A stretch of 64,000 nucleotides of DNA from assembly GCA_963932465.1 (NCBI GenBank), contig OZ010800.1, positions 92,988,807 to 93,052,806 on the forward strand. Direction: 5' to 3'. Below the pieces are notes generated by a model that had not been told where the DNA came from, did not search any database, and saw only the letters and a list, made by a program, of their open reading frames with translations. Shown one piece after another: positions 35,700-46,961 of this stretch (position 1 is its first letter; the number at the start of each line of letters is the position of its first letter). This stretch comes from Maratus speciosus. Taxonomy: Eukaryota > Arthropoda > Arachnida > Araneae > Salticidae. Made by a program: the position numbers and the translations under genes.

Positions 35700-36654
35700 G
35701 AAATGTTAAAAGTAAAGAGAATTCATTGAATAAGAGAGCCTACTGTAAAGAGAAAGAATAACCACCGGGGATGTGTTGAGCGATTTTGATTTGTTTAATG
35801 TAGCTCCGATCTTTCAGACAATCAAAAATTGGAACTGGATCCATCGAGCTTACGGCAGAAAACTTCAAAGCACCTTCAAAGACTTGCATGTCTGGCACAG
35901 CCCAGACTTATTTAATATGGTATAAGGGAAAGGTTTGTAACACGTATATAACACGCATACATGGGTAATCTGCTATACTCCTCTATCAAACTTGATACTT
36001 TTGTTCATCTGAGTTATTGTTATATCGTTATTCACGCAATTACTCGTAGGCAGCTGGGTTTTTTTTCTGTGACTTTTCCACATAGAATTACGCTGAATAA
36101 CTCTTTTCATCTCAATTGCTTTCTTATAACCGGCATTTTTGAAACTTTTGTGTATAATGTTACACATATAAAAATATGTACATTTCTTAAAATGTACACT
36201 ACATCTAGGTAACAGGTTAAAATAAATCACGGTATGATTTATGACTTTTAGTGAAGTTAATTTCTCACAAATTATCTTTCATTATTTTATCCATTTTCCG
36301 ATTATAAGCATAAATCTATACAGTCATATACATTAACGTCAAAATTTTCGCCAAGCTTTCTCGAAATTTCGCCAAATTTGGCGAACAAAAAATATGTTGA
36401 TATAAATGCAGCAAATTTGGCTGTAGCTGCCAAATTTGGCGAAATTATCACTGAAATTCAGCACTGATGATTCTTCTCTAATCGGGTTCTTCACATTTTA
36501 GCTTAGTGTTTTACCGTAAAATTAGCTAAAATCTTAAAATCAAGAAATAAGTAAACTACCTTTTCTTTATGCTTTTAGGACTTTTTTTATTTTGTTATCT
36601 ACATATTTATGTTTTCAAGTGTACATATAGGCCAAAAATGCTTATCTCATTCAC
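35700..36654. other. AT-rich DNA with clustered CGCCAAATTTGGCG-type palindromes
   Basis: No gene seen; the open frames at 35961-36230 overlap on opposite strands and have no similarity. The palindrome CGCCAAATTTGGCG is at 36370-36383, with related GCAAATTTGGCT at about 36409 and TGCCAAATTTGGCG at 36428-36441. Confidence 0.5.
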
Positions 36655-38045
36655 TTCAGAACGTTCACTCGCATTTCAGTTGAAATAATTCACTTACGGT
36701 GTATTTAAAAAAAATGAGTAAACTTCTGTAATTGGGACCACTACCAAATGGTTATATTTGCGCATAAAACAGCGCTCACTAAATTATGAAATTTTCCACC
36801 AACCCGATTACGGAAATTTCCTAATACAAACATACATACCTCTGAATAAAAACATAGATAAGAATACATACATATAAGTAATACATACATAAAATTATAT
36901 TTTTCTCAACTTCTTTTATTATCATTCGTTGCCATGTGGTTAATACTGAATCTGTTATCATGCAACTAACAGCCAAAATCGTATTCTCCGTATTCGATTT
37001 CTTTTTATTTCTCTTAATTTAAAATTCAAAGTGAATCGCATCGATTTGGTAGGTTACAGAAAATGTTCACTTGCATTTCAGTTGCAGCGCATTCACTTAC
37101 GATGAATTAAAAAGAAAAATTAATAACCTTCTGAAGTTGGGACCGCTACCAAATAGTTAAATTTGCGCATAAAACAACGCTCACTAAATTATGAAATCGT
37201 CTACAAACCCGATTCCCAATACAAACAAACATACGTTTTAATACAACCATACATACATGAGAACACATACATAATACATACATGACATTATATTTTTCTC
37301 AATTTCTTTGATTATCATTCGTAGCCATACGGCTAATACTGAAATCGTTACCATGCGGCTAATAAACGAAATCGTATTCTTCGTATTCGATTTCTTTTCA
37401 TTTCTCTTAATTTAAAATTCAAAATGAATTGCACCGATTTGGAAGGTTACGGATAATGTCCATGTGCATTTCAGTTGCAGCACACTCACTTACAGTGAAT
37501 AAAAAAAAATAATAAATGAGTAATCTTCTTTAATTGGGACCTCCACCAAATGGTTAAATTTGCGCCTCAAACAACGCTCGCTAAATTATAAAATTGTCTA
37601 CAAACCCGATTGCGTAAATTTCCCAATACAAACATGCATAGGTCTGAATATAAATATACATACATAAGAATACATACATAACATTATATCAGGGTTCGTA
37701 CGACTCCTGGAATCTCTCGACCAGGAAATTCTTCTGCACCGCTATTTTCTTACAGAAAATCTCTCCTTATAAGAATGCGAAATTTCACCAGTTTAGCCTA
37801 GATTTATTTTTTCTATAAAAAAATACTGCAAACTCACCTGGAAAATACCCTGATCCGTACAAAACTCGGATATATTTTTCTCGATTTCTTTGATTTGTCA
37901 CTCGTAGCCATGTGGCTAATACGAAATCCGTTACCATGCGGCTAAGACCCAAAATCGTATTCCTCGTATTCGATTTCTTTTCATTTCTCTTAATTTAAAA
38001 TTCAAAATAAATTGCATCGATTTGGTAGTTTATGGAGAATAAAAG
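36655..38045. repeat. Tandem array, three units of ~395-400 bp
   Basis: The unit phase marker GTTCACTCGCATTTCAGTTG or a variant falls at 36663, 37065 and 37458 (spacing 402 and 393). Each unit contains GGGACC-CTACCAAATGGTTA, AAAACAACGCTCACTAAATT, an ATACATACATA-rich stretch, CATGCGGCTAA, and CGTATTCGATTTCTTTTCAT. The third unit is longer because of an insertion at 37690. Non-coding. Such units could be a minor satellite or the body of a repeat-rich transposon. Confidence 0.8.
37690..37870. mobile_element. Short insertion (~180 bp) in the third tandem unit
   Basis: It starts CAGGGTTCGTACGACTCCTGG immediately after ACATTATAT and ends near GGAAAATACCCTGATCCGTAC and CTCGGATATAT, where the tandem unit resumes with TTTTCTCGATTTC. 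The neighbouring units read straight from ATTATAT into TTTTCTCAATTTC, which gives the empty site. Internal CTCCTGG/CCAGG words pair. The CAGGGTTCGTACG start is a style I associate with arthropod hAT-like MITEs; the class is uncertain. Confidence 0.55.
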
Positions 38046-39088
38046 GTTCGCACTGAAAAGAAAAAGAAAGAATGGTCGTTACGGGCGTAGAAAATAAAAC
38101 TTCTGAAAGTCAATCTATATCGCAGGGCACAAATATTGACGACGCCATAACGATTCGGATGAGGTTAAAATGCATGATTTACAACAATGGAGCTAACGTT
38201 TTGTTTAATAACACGATGAAACCCGCCGTATTTACACGAAAGAAATTGTTTAAAAAGGATCTCATACATTAGTTAATACTTACTCTCAACAAATGATATT
38301 TTTAATTTAAAGTTACCAAAATACTAATTCCATAAACTTCGACTGTTCAACGTATTAAATTAAAATGTATTAGTATACCTAAACAAGATACGCAATTATG
38401 ATGAAATTACCATTGATGCTCTTATGTTTTAAATTACCGATTGAAAATCACCAAAAATGATTTCACCATGAGCCAATCATAGAATTATTTTTCGCGTGAA
38501 ACCTAAACTTAACGTCATTTCCATCGTCTCAAAATTTACTTATGCATCTCTCAAATATACATTCACCATTTCAAAAATCTATCAGTACGCAATAAGTTAT
38601 TAATTACATATATTTTCAAACTTGAAATCAAGTTTGCTAACTACGACTTTCGATGTGAACAATCGCACTCTTGACTTGTGATTCTAATCTGGGTATCGCC
38701 GAGTAAAATTCCAGAAATTTATATCTTTTAGAGGCGTTCGTAGTAAAATATTTCTTTTTATCAGAAAAATGATGGTTTTCATTTAAATATGATGTCACTT
38801 TGGCTCATTGAAGCATTTCACGTAGCGTCTTAAACTCAGTGGAGTGAAAAAGTATTGAATTGTAATAATTTTCAGAGGAAAAAGTTTGTGTTTTTTTAAA
38901 GCGTGACGTCATTTTCTGTTCCCTACAAAGTTAATTTTGAATTTTATTAGAAATTGGCATCAATAAAAATAAACATACTTTATTAATTTTCTTTTCTTTA
39001 CAACAATGGAAATAATCCAATTGCTACCCTTTTGAAAAAAAAAATCCATGGAAAATTTTTAAATTTTAAATTTTAATATAATAAACGG
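38046..39088. other. AT-rich DNA, no gene seen
   Basis: The open frame 38072-38272 has no recognisable similarity and sits at the end of the tandem array. Confidence 0.4.
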
Positions 39089-39467
39089 TCAAGTGCGAGG
39101 ATTACTCGTGTACAGAGGGTTCCGTAGAATAAATATATGAATTTGTAATTGTATTATTAAAAAAAAAAAAAAAAAACAAAGAACGTTGCTAAAAGAATAC
39201 TAAGACTTTGTAAAAAAACTATACAACGTAGGGTTGGGTATATCTGTACATATTAGAAAAGTGTAAATGGGTATACCAAGAAAGTTCAGAGAGATATGAA
39301 CCCAAATAATATCGAATATAGCTATTCGTATAACACTTTTTTTAATATTATCCTAATCTGTTTATGATAAACTTAATTCGGTACTGACAATAAATCAGTG
39401 CATGGTTAAACTTCATTTTGCATTTCATGAAACTAAATTCAGCGTAATAAATAACCTTTATTTCTAC

Positions 39468-40910
39468 AGTAAGTAAGTAAGCACCCACCCTGGGAACCCG
39501 CTTTTGGCTTATGGTTGGGTGTAACCCCCAAGCCCAGGGTAGGGAAAAGGTTTATTACCTGCGGAACCCTTTGAAAACAAATAAGTTTTAAGCTTAATTA
39601 TAACTATTCTAAATATTGTTATGTACAAACGAGGGTTTATAGATTATCCACAACTTTTTAAAGTTAAGTGTTGATATAAGTTCATGTATAAGTTCATACA
39701 CCTTGTAGTTATAACTAGTCCCATCAAAACCAGCCACCACCACCAAGGCCACTAGTGCCTGGACTGGAAATGTCATTCCTGTATTTAATCTGATTCAGAA
39801 AGGTGGGGCATTGTGTTGAGTTCGCTGTGTGTTTATAATAATTTGGTAAGTTTATACAATTTGCACAGTTTCTGAGATCCTGTTTGTTTATATTCGTGCA
39901 ACTAGTGGTCTGATGACCCATCGCACAGAATGCGCATATTGAATTTCTCCTGCAGTTACTTTCGGAGTGTCCGTACAATTGACAGTTCGCACACCTGATG
40001 ATTGGCCTGTAAGGATGAATCCTGCAGTTTCGTAATCCCACATTTATAAGTTCCATGCTCAAAAGTGTGTCTGAAGTTGTCTTGTCTACCTCGAGGAGCA
40101 GTTGATAATATCTTGACGAAGTTTTTTGTATTACTTTTTGAATCTGGATGTATGAACTTTTCTTTATGTTTGGATGTTGCTTTATTTGATTTATAAGATA
40201 TTCTCCCTGTGTGTCTTTTGGAATACCTATAATGATAATTATTTTAGTGTTATGTTTTCTGTATTGTATTTCCGTGATACTTTTTATATCTTCTATTTTT
40301 TCTATATGTTGATATATTTCTAGTAACTGCGATTCTTGTTGGGTTTTTATAATTATAGCTTTTCTGTTTTTAGATGTTCTGCTATAGAATAATGGCAAAT
40401 GTTCTAATTGCAATAATTTTGCAGTAATTATTCCTTGGATTTCTGATATTTTTGATCCTTCAAGACCCTTTATGAGAATTGCTGCTTCTGTATAATTGTC
40501 CTGTTCCCTTATGGAATTATCTGTTGTTATTTCTTCTCTATAGCTATTGGTTATTTTTAATGTTGTTTCTTCTAACAGTTTTTCCAATCTATAAAGCTTT
40601 TCTTCAATCCGTTTAAGTTCTGTTTCTTTTGTTAGGCTTATACTATGCTGCTCCTCCTGGGAGTAATCTTCACTTTTTGTATCCTGTATTTCCCCGAGTT
40701 CCGAGGTTACATCATTCTTGTCTTCTCGCAGATGTGTCTCATTACTAACTTGCTCATACAAAAAATCTTTGTTCAAAGTTTAAATTTGGCATTGTGCTAA
40801 GCGCGCTTCGAATTGAGGTTTCAAAATTGTAACGCCGCCTTGGTCAGTGCCGCGTTTTTCCATTTAGGTGTTTAATTATTTTTAAAGTCACTCGAGGCGT
40901 ATTGAGAGAT
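39468..40910 (-). mobile_element. LINE-like retroelement reduced to ORF1
   Basis: Limits are taken from the ORF at 39724-40776, a GC-richer leader before its start (about 40783-40910) and a short non-coding tail after its stop that ends in a TTACTTACTTACT repeat on the minus strand (39482-39468). A simple tail repeat is a usual 3' end for RTE/CR1/jockey-type LINEs. No endonuclease or reverse transcriptase follows. The tail includes an inverted pair CCCACCCTGGG/CCCAGGGTAGGG (39484-39545), which could form a 3' hairpin. Confidence 0.5.
39724..40776 (-). CDS. Gag-like ORF1 protein of a non-LTR retrotransposon, intact, 350 aa
   Basis: This is the only long uninterrupted frame in the window. Residues 1-95 are polar and acidic, with a probable coiled coil at about 50-75 (ELKRIEEKLYRLEKLLEETT). 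Residues 95-255 contain IIIGIPKDTQGEYLINQIK (about 181-199), resembling the pre-zinc-finger domain found ahead of the knuckles in jockey/I-type ORF1 proteins. Three Cys/His clusters follow: C262-C265-H270-C275 (CANCQLYGHSESNC), C281-C284-H288-C293 (CAFCAMGHQTTSC), and a looser C304-C307-H316-C323. It ends GLGGGGWF. Such proteins bind and chaperone retrotransposon RNA. Start: the first ATG in frame. No EN/RT frame lies downstream. It could be a recent gag-only element or a domesticated gag; transcription is unknown. Confidence 0.8.
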   Translation of the reverse strand: MNKDFLYEQVSNETHLREDKNDVTSELGEIQDTKSEDYSQEEQHSISLTKETELKRIEEKLYRLEKLLEETTLKITNSYREEITTDNSIREQDNYTEAAILIKGLEGSKISEIQGIITAKLLQLEHLPLFYSRTSKNRKAIIIKTQQESQLLEIYQHIEKIEDIKSITEIQYRKHNTKIIIIIGIPKDTQGEYLINQIKQHPNIKKSSYIQIQKVIQKTSSRYYQLLLEVDKTTSDTLLSMELINVGLRNCRIHPYRPIIRCANCQLYGHSESNCRRNSICAFCAMGHQTTSCTNINKQDLRNCANCINLPNYYKHTANSTQCPTFLNQIKYRNDISSPGTSGLGGGGWF

Positions 40911-40963
40911 ACAATCAATTCAAACTATCGCGAATCCCACAGTATTTATGCGATTCATTCTAA

Positions 40964-41182
40964 TTAAATCTTTCAAGGGCGATGCCCTTAAAAAACGGAC
41001 ACCTAATTTTAATTCCAAAACAGACAAACGGCACCAAAAATATTTAATTAAAATTTTCCTTTTATCATGTACGTGAAAATAAGCAAGTTCGCATTTTCTA
41101 ATAAATTCGTTTATAAATTCTGGTGCCAGTTCATTATTTCATAAGTTTATAAATAAAATTATTCCGTGCCGGAAAGGATTAA
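40964..41182. mobile_element. piggyBac-type MITE, family A copy 2
   Basis: TTAA at 40964 and 41179. The left end ATCTTTCAAGGGC and body AATTTTAATTCCAAAAC, ACAAACGGCACCAA match the copy at 18210-18428; the right end reads GTGCCGGAAAGGA. Where copy 1 has a long perfect hairpin, copy 2 has a short GGGCGATGCCC and then unrelated sequence. Confidence 0.8.
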
Positions 41183-41385
41183 GTAGTCGCAGGACACTTA
41201 AAGCTTCAAAATTGAAGAAATTTTAATTTTTTAAGATGTTAAATTCCTATCTTTTCTGAATATTTTGATATAATTGTTTCCTTGAAATTCCTATTAGAAC
41301 AGAAGTTTTGGCTTTTAGAATTATACCCGCTCAATAGCTGAAGAGGTGTTTCCGAAACTTTAAAATCATTACTTTCCAAATGGCG

Positions 41386-41416
41386 TTTTTTTTTTTTTTT
41401 GGGGGGGGGGGGGGGG
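41386..41416. repeat. T15-G16 homopolymer pair
   Basis: Fifteen T directly followed by sixteen G. It is the longest G run in the window and stands out in AT-rich DNA. It produces an artificial proline/lysine-rich frame on the minus strand. Confidence 0.9.
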
Positions 41417-42733
41417 CATAACGCGCAGGATACCTCACAAACTTCTGAATATTTTTTCATGAAATTTTCAAAACATATATTTCATGTTAGTCTGTATAAA
41501 CTGAACATAAAATTTCCTTTTTATTGTTCAAAAAAATATTTTTTTAGGTGATTTTACTCTTGAAATTTTCAAAAATTTGTATTAGTTAAATGCAACATTC
41601 CGTTAAAAATATAAAAATGCTTTAAATACAAATTTATTTAAGTTCAGGGAAATTATTACTATCTGAAGTATAAGTAAGCACCAAAACTTTCATTCTAGTT
41701 GCAATATTTATTTTGTAATCCTGCGCGTAAACTGTTATGCCAATTTTTTGTTCGACAAATGTCTAACAGTTTCGAGCCCCCTATAAACACTAATTCTGTA
41801 TCTTGCAATTTTTTAAATACATGAAACGAAAGAACATACTTTCATCCCAATTAAAATTGTGTTTTAAAATCATATACATTTTAAGACATTAAATGTTGAA
41901 AATGGTCTTTTTTTTCATTTTTTCCACTTTTTAGAGTCCCGAGACTTTTTAAATTAGTATGTTTTTAACAATTTGACGTTTATTGCTTTTATACTGTTAC
42001 TGGACATTACATTATACATATATATCATTAAAAGTATTTAACTAGGCATAGAGTACGCCGCCCCTGTCCTTGTGTATGTCCAAACTGACCGTACCTTTAA
42101 GGGTTAATATCTCGGCTAATTAACGATGATTTTTTTCGAAAATAATTATCAACAATGCTTTTATTCTTCTGCAACAATAGTTATATTCAGCGATGCTCAA
42201 CAATTTTTCTCAATGCCCATAAAACGAAATTTGTGTATAACAGAAAAATGCTAATTACTCAAAAACTATGCGACCTAGGGTAATCACTATAATTTTCCGG
42301 CAAGGTTTATATTAACGTCTACTACATCTATTTTTTTCATAATTTTAGTTTCAGTAGATTCGTAACTAGATGGGGGGGGGGACATATTTTTGTGCTACAT
42401 TTTCAACAATATCTTTGAAAATATAATACCTAAAATTAAGAGGTGTGTATTTTTGAGTTCAGCTTTGCAAAAGCTTTTACAGGATACCCCACATGATATA
42501 CAAAGAAAAGATTTTTTTTCAAGTAGCATAAACAGCCCCTATACTTTTTTACTAAATATATTTATGAATGTTTATTAATCTGAAAATATGTGGGTCAATG
42601 GCCTTTATTACTTCCCCGAATTTCAACTTTCCACGTTCTATAGTGTACGAGTAAAATGGCTGTGACAGACAGACAGACACAGCAGAGATCTTATAATGGT
42701 TCCGTTTTTACTTTTTAAGTACGGAACCCTGAA

Positions 42734-43499
42734 AATGAGGATATTTAAAAATGAAATAGCTAGTGCCCCAAATCTACAAAGAAACAGCTTTCATATAAAG
42801 AAGAATTATTAAAATCATTTCAGAAAAAAGTCTAAAAAAAATCTTTATCTTTCAAATATATAGATTTAAACCCGCAATGTTATCTCTATGGGAAAATTTT
42901 GAGCAGACATTTCATGCCGTTAGGGTTGACGAATATTTATGATTTTCAATACGCACCGAGATTTTGGCATTACCAACCTCCATTTAATTTTTTGTGTCGA
43001 TACAACAAATATTTTGGACGCTATCGTGTTAAAAATAAGTGAAATTTTTGCATGGAAGCCGGAGCTGTGCTCCGACAATAAATATGTATCAAGCTTTAAA
43101 CCTCTGCGGTAGTCTGTTGTCTTCAGAACCCGAGACCTACCATTCCCGCATTTGGATGTCTTTCATTTAAGGCTGTTCTCAACTGTTCTGCTCCACAAGC
43201 GCAAAAATTTTTACACATTTACAAATTCATTTTTTAACGGAAAGATATAAAATTGGAAATCCTGACCATGGAAACAAATTGGAATCGGACTGTGTTTTCC
43301 ATTTTTGGATCAGTCAATTACCTGTCGAGTTATAAGCGATTTTGATCACGTGACATTTGTCTCCCGTTAGTGGCTGGATTTTCTTCTTTCGTTCAGAAGT
43401 TCGGTTCAAAATGCCAACTTTGAGAGTATTTTCGGAAAGAACTATTGCGTTTACAAGAGAACAACAACAAAAAAAAAACAGTTCGATGACACAGTTTCT
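42734..43499. other. No gene seen
   Basis: Moderately AT-rich sequence between the 39-42.7 kb repeat and the SINE. The open frame 43314-43532 (minus) overlaps the SINE head and has no similarity. Confidence 0.4.
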
Positions 43500-43752
43500 G
43501 AGCCCCACCAGTGGTTGAGAGTTTCTGCTCACTAAGCTGGTAGACGGGAGGTACTGGGTTCGATCCTAATCGCGAACATCTGCCTAATAGTTCAGAGTTT
43601 TCGTGGTTTTCTTCGAACCTTGATTTTCCAAGCGTAAATACGGGTTAGATTTTCTTAGAAAGACACCTATGAAGGGCACTTCCCCCCTTTGGATTTATAT
43701 CCCTCTTCCTGATTATTGACCGTCAAAAAAACGACCAACCAACCAACCATAA
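43500..43752 (+). mobile_element. tRNA-derived SINE
   Basis: The head (43500-43572) has an A-box-like GTGGTTGAGAG, a perfect B box GGGTTCGATCC (43557-43567) and the spacing of a tRNA gene. The body follows with GTGGTTTTCTTCGAACCTTG, TTTTCCAAGCGTAAATACGG and GTTAGATTTTCTTAGAAAG, which I recall from arachnid genomic repeats. It ends in an ACCA repeat, GACCAACCAACCAACCA (43733-43749). Such elements are transcribed by RNA polymerase III and moved by a LINE's machinery. No poly-A is seen. Confidence 0.7.
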
Positions 43753-43904
43753 TTTCTGAATAAAAACACCTTCTAGTTTCATGCGTTTAGGAACAAAAAT
43801 GAATTAAAACTTATTTCAAAAAGTTCACCCTTTTGATTTGGGAACAGTCTTAATGGATTTAGCTTTTCCCAGTATTGTCATGTGTCAGAAAGGGTTTATT
43901 GACT

Positions 43905-44215
43905 TCCGAATTGCGCGCGCCGCCTTCTCCGCGAATTAGCAGCTGTTTAAAGGGCGACCGCCGACAATTCGCTGATAAGCCGAAGCGCCCTCTTCGGAAG
44001 TTCCGACCCGTTTCCGGACACTTGTTCCCTCTGGAATAAAAAACATCAGACAAATTTGAAAGCGAAATCTAATAAATTATAGTCATCGAAAAGAGGGAAA
44101 CGTAGGGCTTTGGGCCTGTAGTTGTCGGGCAAACGGTGTGGCCTGGAACTTAATGTTCGTCTCGAGCGGCAGTCACCTAAACCTCAAGGATGAGACTCTG
44201 GTACCTCGCCACACA
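43905..44215. other. GC-rich, CpG-rich island, unidentified
   Basis: About 300 bp far richer in G+C than its surroundings: GCGCGCGCCGCC at about 43912, GGGCGACCGCCG at about 43951, then CTCGAGCGGCAGTC at about 44161. Short inverted words (GCGAATTAGC with GACAATTCGC; CCGAAGCGCCCTCTTCGG) suggest local pairing. I see no tRNA boxes and no rRNA motif. The minus frame 43859-44053 is arginine-rich only because of composition. It could be a promoter/CpG island, a non-coding RNA, or a foreign insert. Confidence 0.4.
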
Positions 44216-44978
44216 TGTACGTTATGGTGAAACGAATTTTTGTATTTATTAATTTCAATATGTTTTAGTTTTCGTTTGTAGCCTTTTATCAAAATATAGA
44301 GGAAGTTAAATATCAGCGTAATTGGATTAGGTTTAGAGTTACTGCATGACGAATAAAATTTAGGTTTTATTTAAAATTTTGCCAAGTTTCATAATTATAT
44401 TTAAAACAAATATTTGTCAAAATCGGTTCTAACACGATAAATGTAAGATTGCTCGATTTTCGGATATCCAAAAGAATTAAGTGAATTATTTTGGCCAACT
44501 ATGAAAGGCGTTATGAAGTGTTACATTTATATAGAGCAAGCTGCAGCAAAATATAATTAAAATTTAATTATGTTTAAAAATGATATTAATCATTTATTTA
44601 TTTATTTGACGTTTAAGCTTGCAAATGCCCAGATTTTGTGCTTTGTAACTGTATTAATTAAAGAAAATTCGCCGTATAGGAGTAAGGCCTATTATAAAAT
44701 CAGAAAACAGTTAGAAGAATGTGTGTAAGTACCATTCATAAAGGAATATTTAATACTTTACCAATGAAAATGGATATAAAGAATAAAATATTACACAGAA
44801 AAATGAATTATATTCAATAACAAGAGAAAGTTGGAAAAAATAATGAAACATACATAGCAGACAGTGAGGTAGAAGCAGAATAAATCTTTGAAGAGTACAC
44901 AGTATTAGATTGCAGTTTTGATATTGCCTCTAAGTCAAGCGTCTCTAAAAATCTCAAATAATGAAAATCATAGTTAAA
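44216..44978. other. AT-rich DNA, nothing recognised
   Basis: No supportable feature; it may include decayed 5' sequence of the relic that follows. Confidence 0.4.
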
Positions 44979-45660
44979 TGCACATGGTACTGCCATCTGA
45001 TTTCTGCTTTCGATCGAACTCGAGTATCAAACAGAATTACTTCAAAAATTGCAAGCGCTGCTATCCAGGATATTGGTCCCATTAGAGAAGAAAGAATTAC
45101 AGAAAGTGACAAAATGAAAATTAGACGAAAATGAATAAAGAGCTGTAAAAAGTGTGGAGAAGAAAGTGTAAAACTATTTACTAAACTATAAAATATTATT
45201 TTTTTGATAGAAGAAAATATAAGACAATTGTAGAAGAGAAGAAAGCGACTAAGTATTACAAAAGAACTGTTATCGAAGGACAAATGTCACTTGCTGAAGA
45301 ACCTGGATCACAGTTTTTTGGACATGTCATATCAATTTATGGCGCTGAAAAATGCATAAAATGCAGCATAATGACAATTTTCTATGCAGCGATCAATTCT
45401 TAAACATTACTGCAATTGGATATGATGCAACTGCCGCGAACACTCTATTGCATACTGGTGCGATTCCTTTATTGGTAAAAGAATTACGAAAGCCACTGCA
45501 GTGGTTGATTCGTCTAATTACTGAAAATTATCTCCCCTTCGTGACGTATTATGTTTCCTAGATGAAAAAAATAAAAGTCCAAATAAATTTAGAGTAAAAT
45601 TAGAGAAACATCTAAAAAAGTGTTATGAAATTCTCGTGGTTCCTATTTCACTTATTGAAA
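44979..45660 (+). pseudogene. Uncharacterised repeat-encoded protein, copy A (broken)
   Basis: The plus strand shows a protein in at least three frames. From 45011: DRTRVSNRITSKIASAAIQD and DKMKIRRK; after a frameshift FFDRRKYKTIVEEKKATKYY (about 45190-45260) and EEPGSQFFGHVISIYG; then, in the frame starting before 45406, NITAIGYDATAANTLLHTGA, KPLQWLIRLITENYLPF (about 45490-45545), and finally LDEKNKSPNKF and LEKHLKKCYEILVV. The same blocks in the same order occur on the minus strand at 63130-64000. I recall similar conserved blocks in uncharacterised proteins repeated in aphid and Hydra genomes, but cannot name the family or its activity. Stops and frameshifts make this copy non-functional. 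Confidence 0.6.
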
Positions 45661-45713
45661 ATATTTATTTATTTATTTATTTTTTTTATTTATTTTTTTT
45701 TTTTTTTACTAGA
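45661..45713. repeat. (TTTA)n / poly-T simple repeat
   Basis: ATTTATTTATTTATTTATTT grading into a run of T, directly after copy A of the uncharacterised protein. Confidence 0.9.
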
Positions 45714-46292
45714 AATTATAAATGATTCAAATATACACCAAAAATATTTGTTAAAAAGTTTAATCTCCGTTGAAAGTTTCTCTTCTATTATTTGAATGTA
45801 AAAATCAGGAAAAGTAGGTAATTCACAATGGTTTACCTTAGCAAACAGAATTCTTCGTTTGTATGTCGGAACAGAATATCCTTTGCAAAATCTCCAAATA
45901 CTGTATGAGTACATTTAGAAAGTGTATGTACCTGTTTTGTTTAACATAAAGTTGTAACCATCTTGTATCTATGGATCGAAGCACTTGCGGAAACTCGTCA
46001 GCTATTCATGTTTCCTCAATCAGACTCTTAAATATATAATGGATCCAGTCATTCAAAGAAATGGATACTCTGTTGTATCTTAAAATGTCTTCTTTTGTAT
46101 GCTATCAGATGATAGAAGTCATGTAATAGAAATTACGTCAGATTTTAAAAGCAAGGACTGCAAATGAATCAGATAGCATCAGAATTTTTTTTAATTCCTC
46201 GTATAAATTTTTACGTCAAGGATAACAGTAACTTGACTCAGTGGTATGATATTACAGTAACATAATCTCCTATGACGAAGCATATTTCAGAT
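45714..46292. other. No gene seen
   Basis: Sequence between the relic and the Pao element; the minus frame 45690-45914 has no similarity. Confidence 0.4.
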
Positions 46293-46956
46293 TGGACGAT
46301 CGTACTGCGAGTGAAAAAACTTGTTACGTAGCAACCGAATAACTGACATAAAAGCCTGACGTCAGCCTCTACAGGTACAATCTTAAAAAACCAAAACAGT
46401 CTGGATTCGAATGTTGATAATGAACGTACGTGCATTCTTTTACTCGTTTGATTTGACGAATTAATTATTCGGCGTGATGTTAGATATTTACCTCTATTCA
46501 TTTACTGCAAGTCTAGTCAAGAACAAGTCAACATTCAAAGGTGTCTAATTTAACTCACCCACTTTGTTACCACTCACCACGATGTTATGGCCATTTTTAT
46601 TCTTCGTAACTATAATTCTCATCCTTCGTTCAAGCATACTATGTTGTATTGAAAATTCTTAGTCAAATTGAAATCGTCGTCGATGTTTAGTGTCATCTGT
46701 ATAATAAAAAAAATGTGTGTTTATACTGCTGCCATTCTTTTGTCAGTGTCTGCCTGAATTTCTGGGAAAATGGGGTAAGTAACGCAAATTTAACCTTCAT
46801 TCTAAATTCTAGCAATGACAACTCTCAGTTTTTGTTTAAAATCGAATCGTGAATTGAATTCTGTTATGTCCCGTTCTTTTGTCAGATTATTCATATTTCT
46901 TTTCGCTAATTCAAATTCGAGCTATTCAGAATTAATCCTTAAATCTTCTATCCATA
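46293..46956 (+). repeat. 5' LTR of the Pao element
   Basis: It begins near TTGGACGATCGTACTGCGAG and ends near TTCTATCCATA. Alignment to 51663-52327 is clear from GATCGTACTGCGAGTGAAAA through TCTATCC. The short minus frame over it is not a gene. Confidence 0.85.
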
Positions 46957-46961
46957 AATTT

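Larger units (their letters stand above)
39089..42733. mobile_element. Unclassified interspersed repeat with GGGTTCCGTA inverted ends
   Basis: The left end reads ACGGTCAAGTGCGAGGATTA then GGGTTCCGTAG (39117-39128). The right end contains GACAGACAGACAGACACAGC, GTTCCGTTTTTACT and AGTACGGAACCCTGAAAA (to about 42733). This pairing of a left GTCAAGTGCGAG...GGGTTCCGTA with a right GACAGACAGAC...TACGGAACCCT is one I recall from repeats in many arthropods, usually about 0.5-1 kb. Here the two ends are 3.6 kb apart and the interior contains a gag-like gene and a piggyBac MITE, so it has probably grown by insertion. Superfamily unknown. Confidence 0.5.

Noticed and set aside
41239..41460. Proline/lysine-rich frame
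   Set aside because: Produced by the T15-G16 homopolymer.
44954..45283. Hydrophobic 109-residue frame on the minus strand that looks like a membrane protein
   Set aside because: It is the antisense of the conserved protein relic on the plus strand; the hydrophobicity comes from complemented AT-rich codons.
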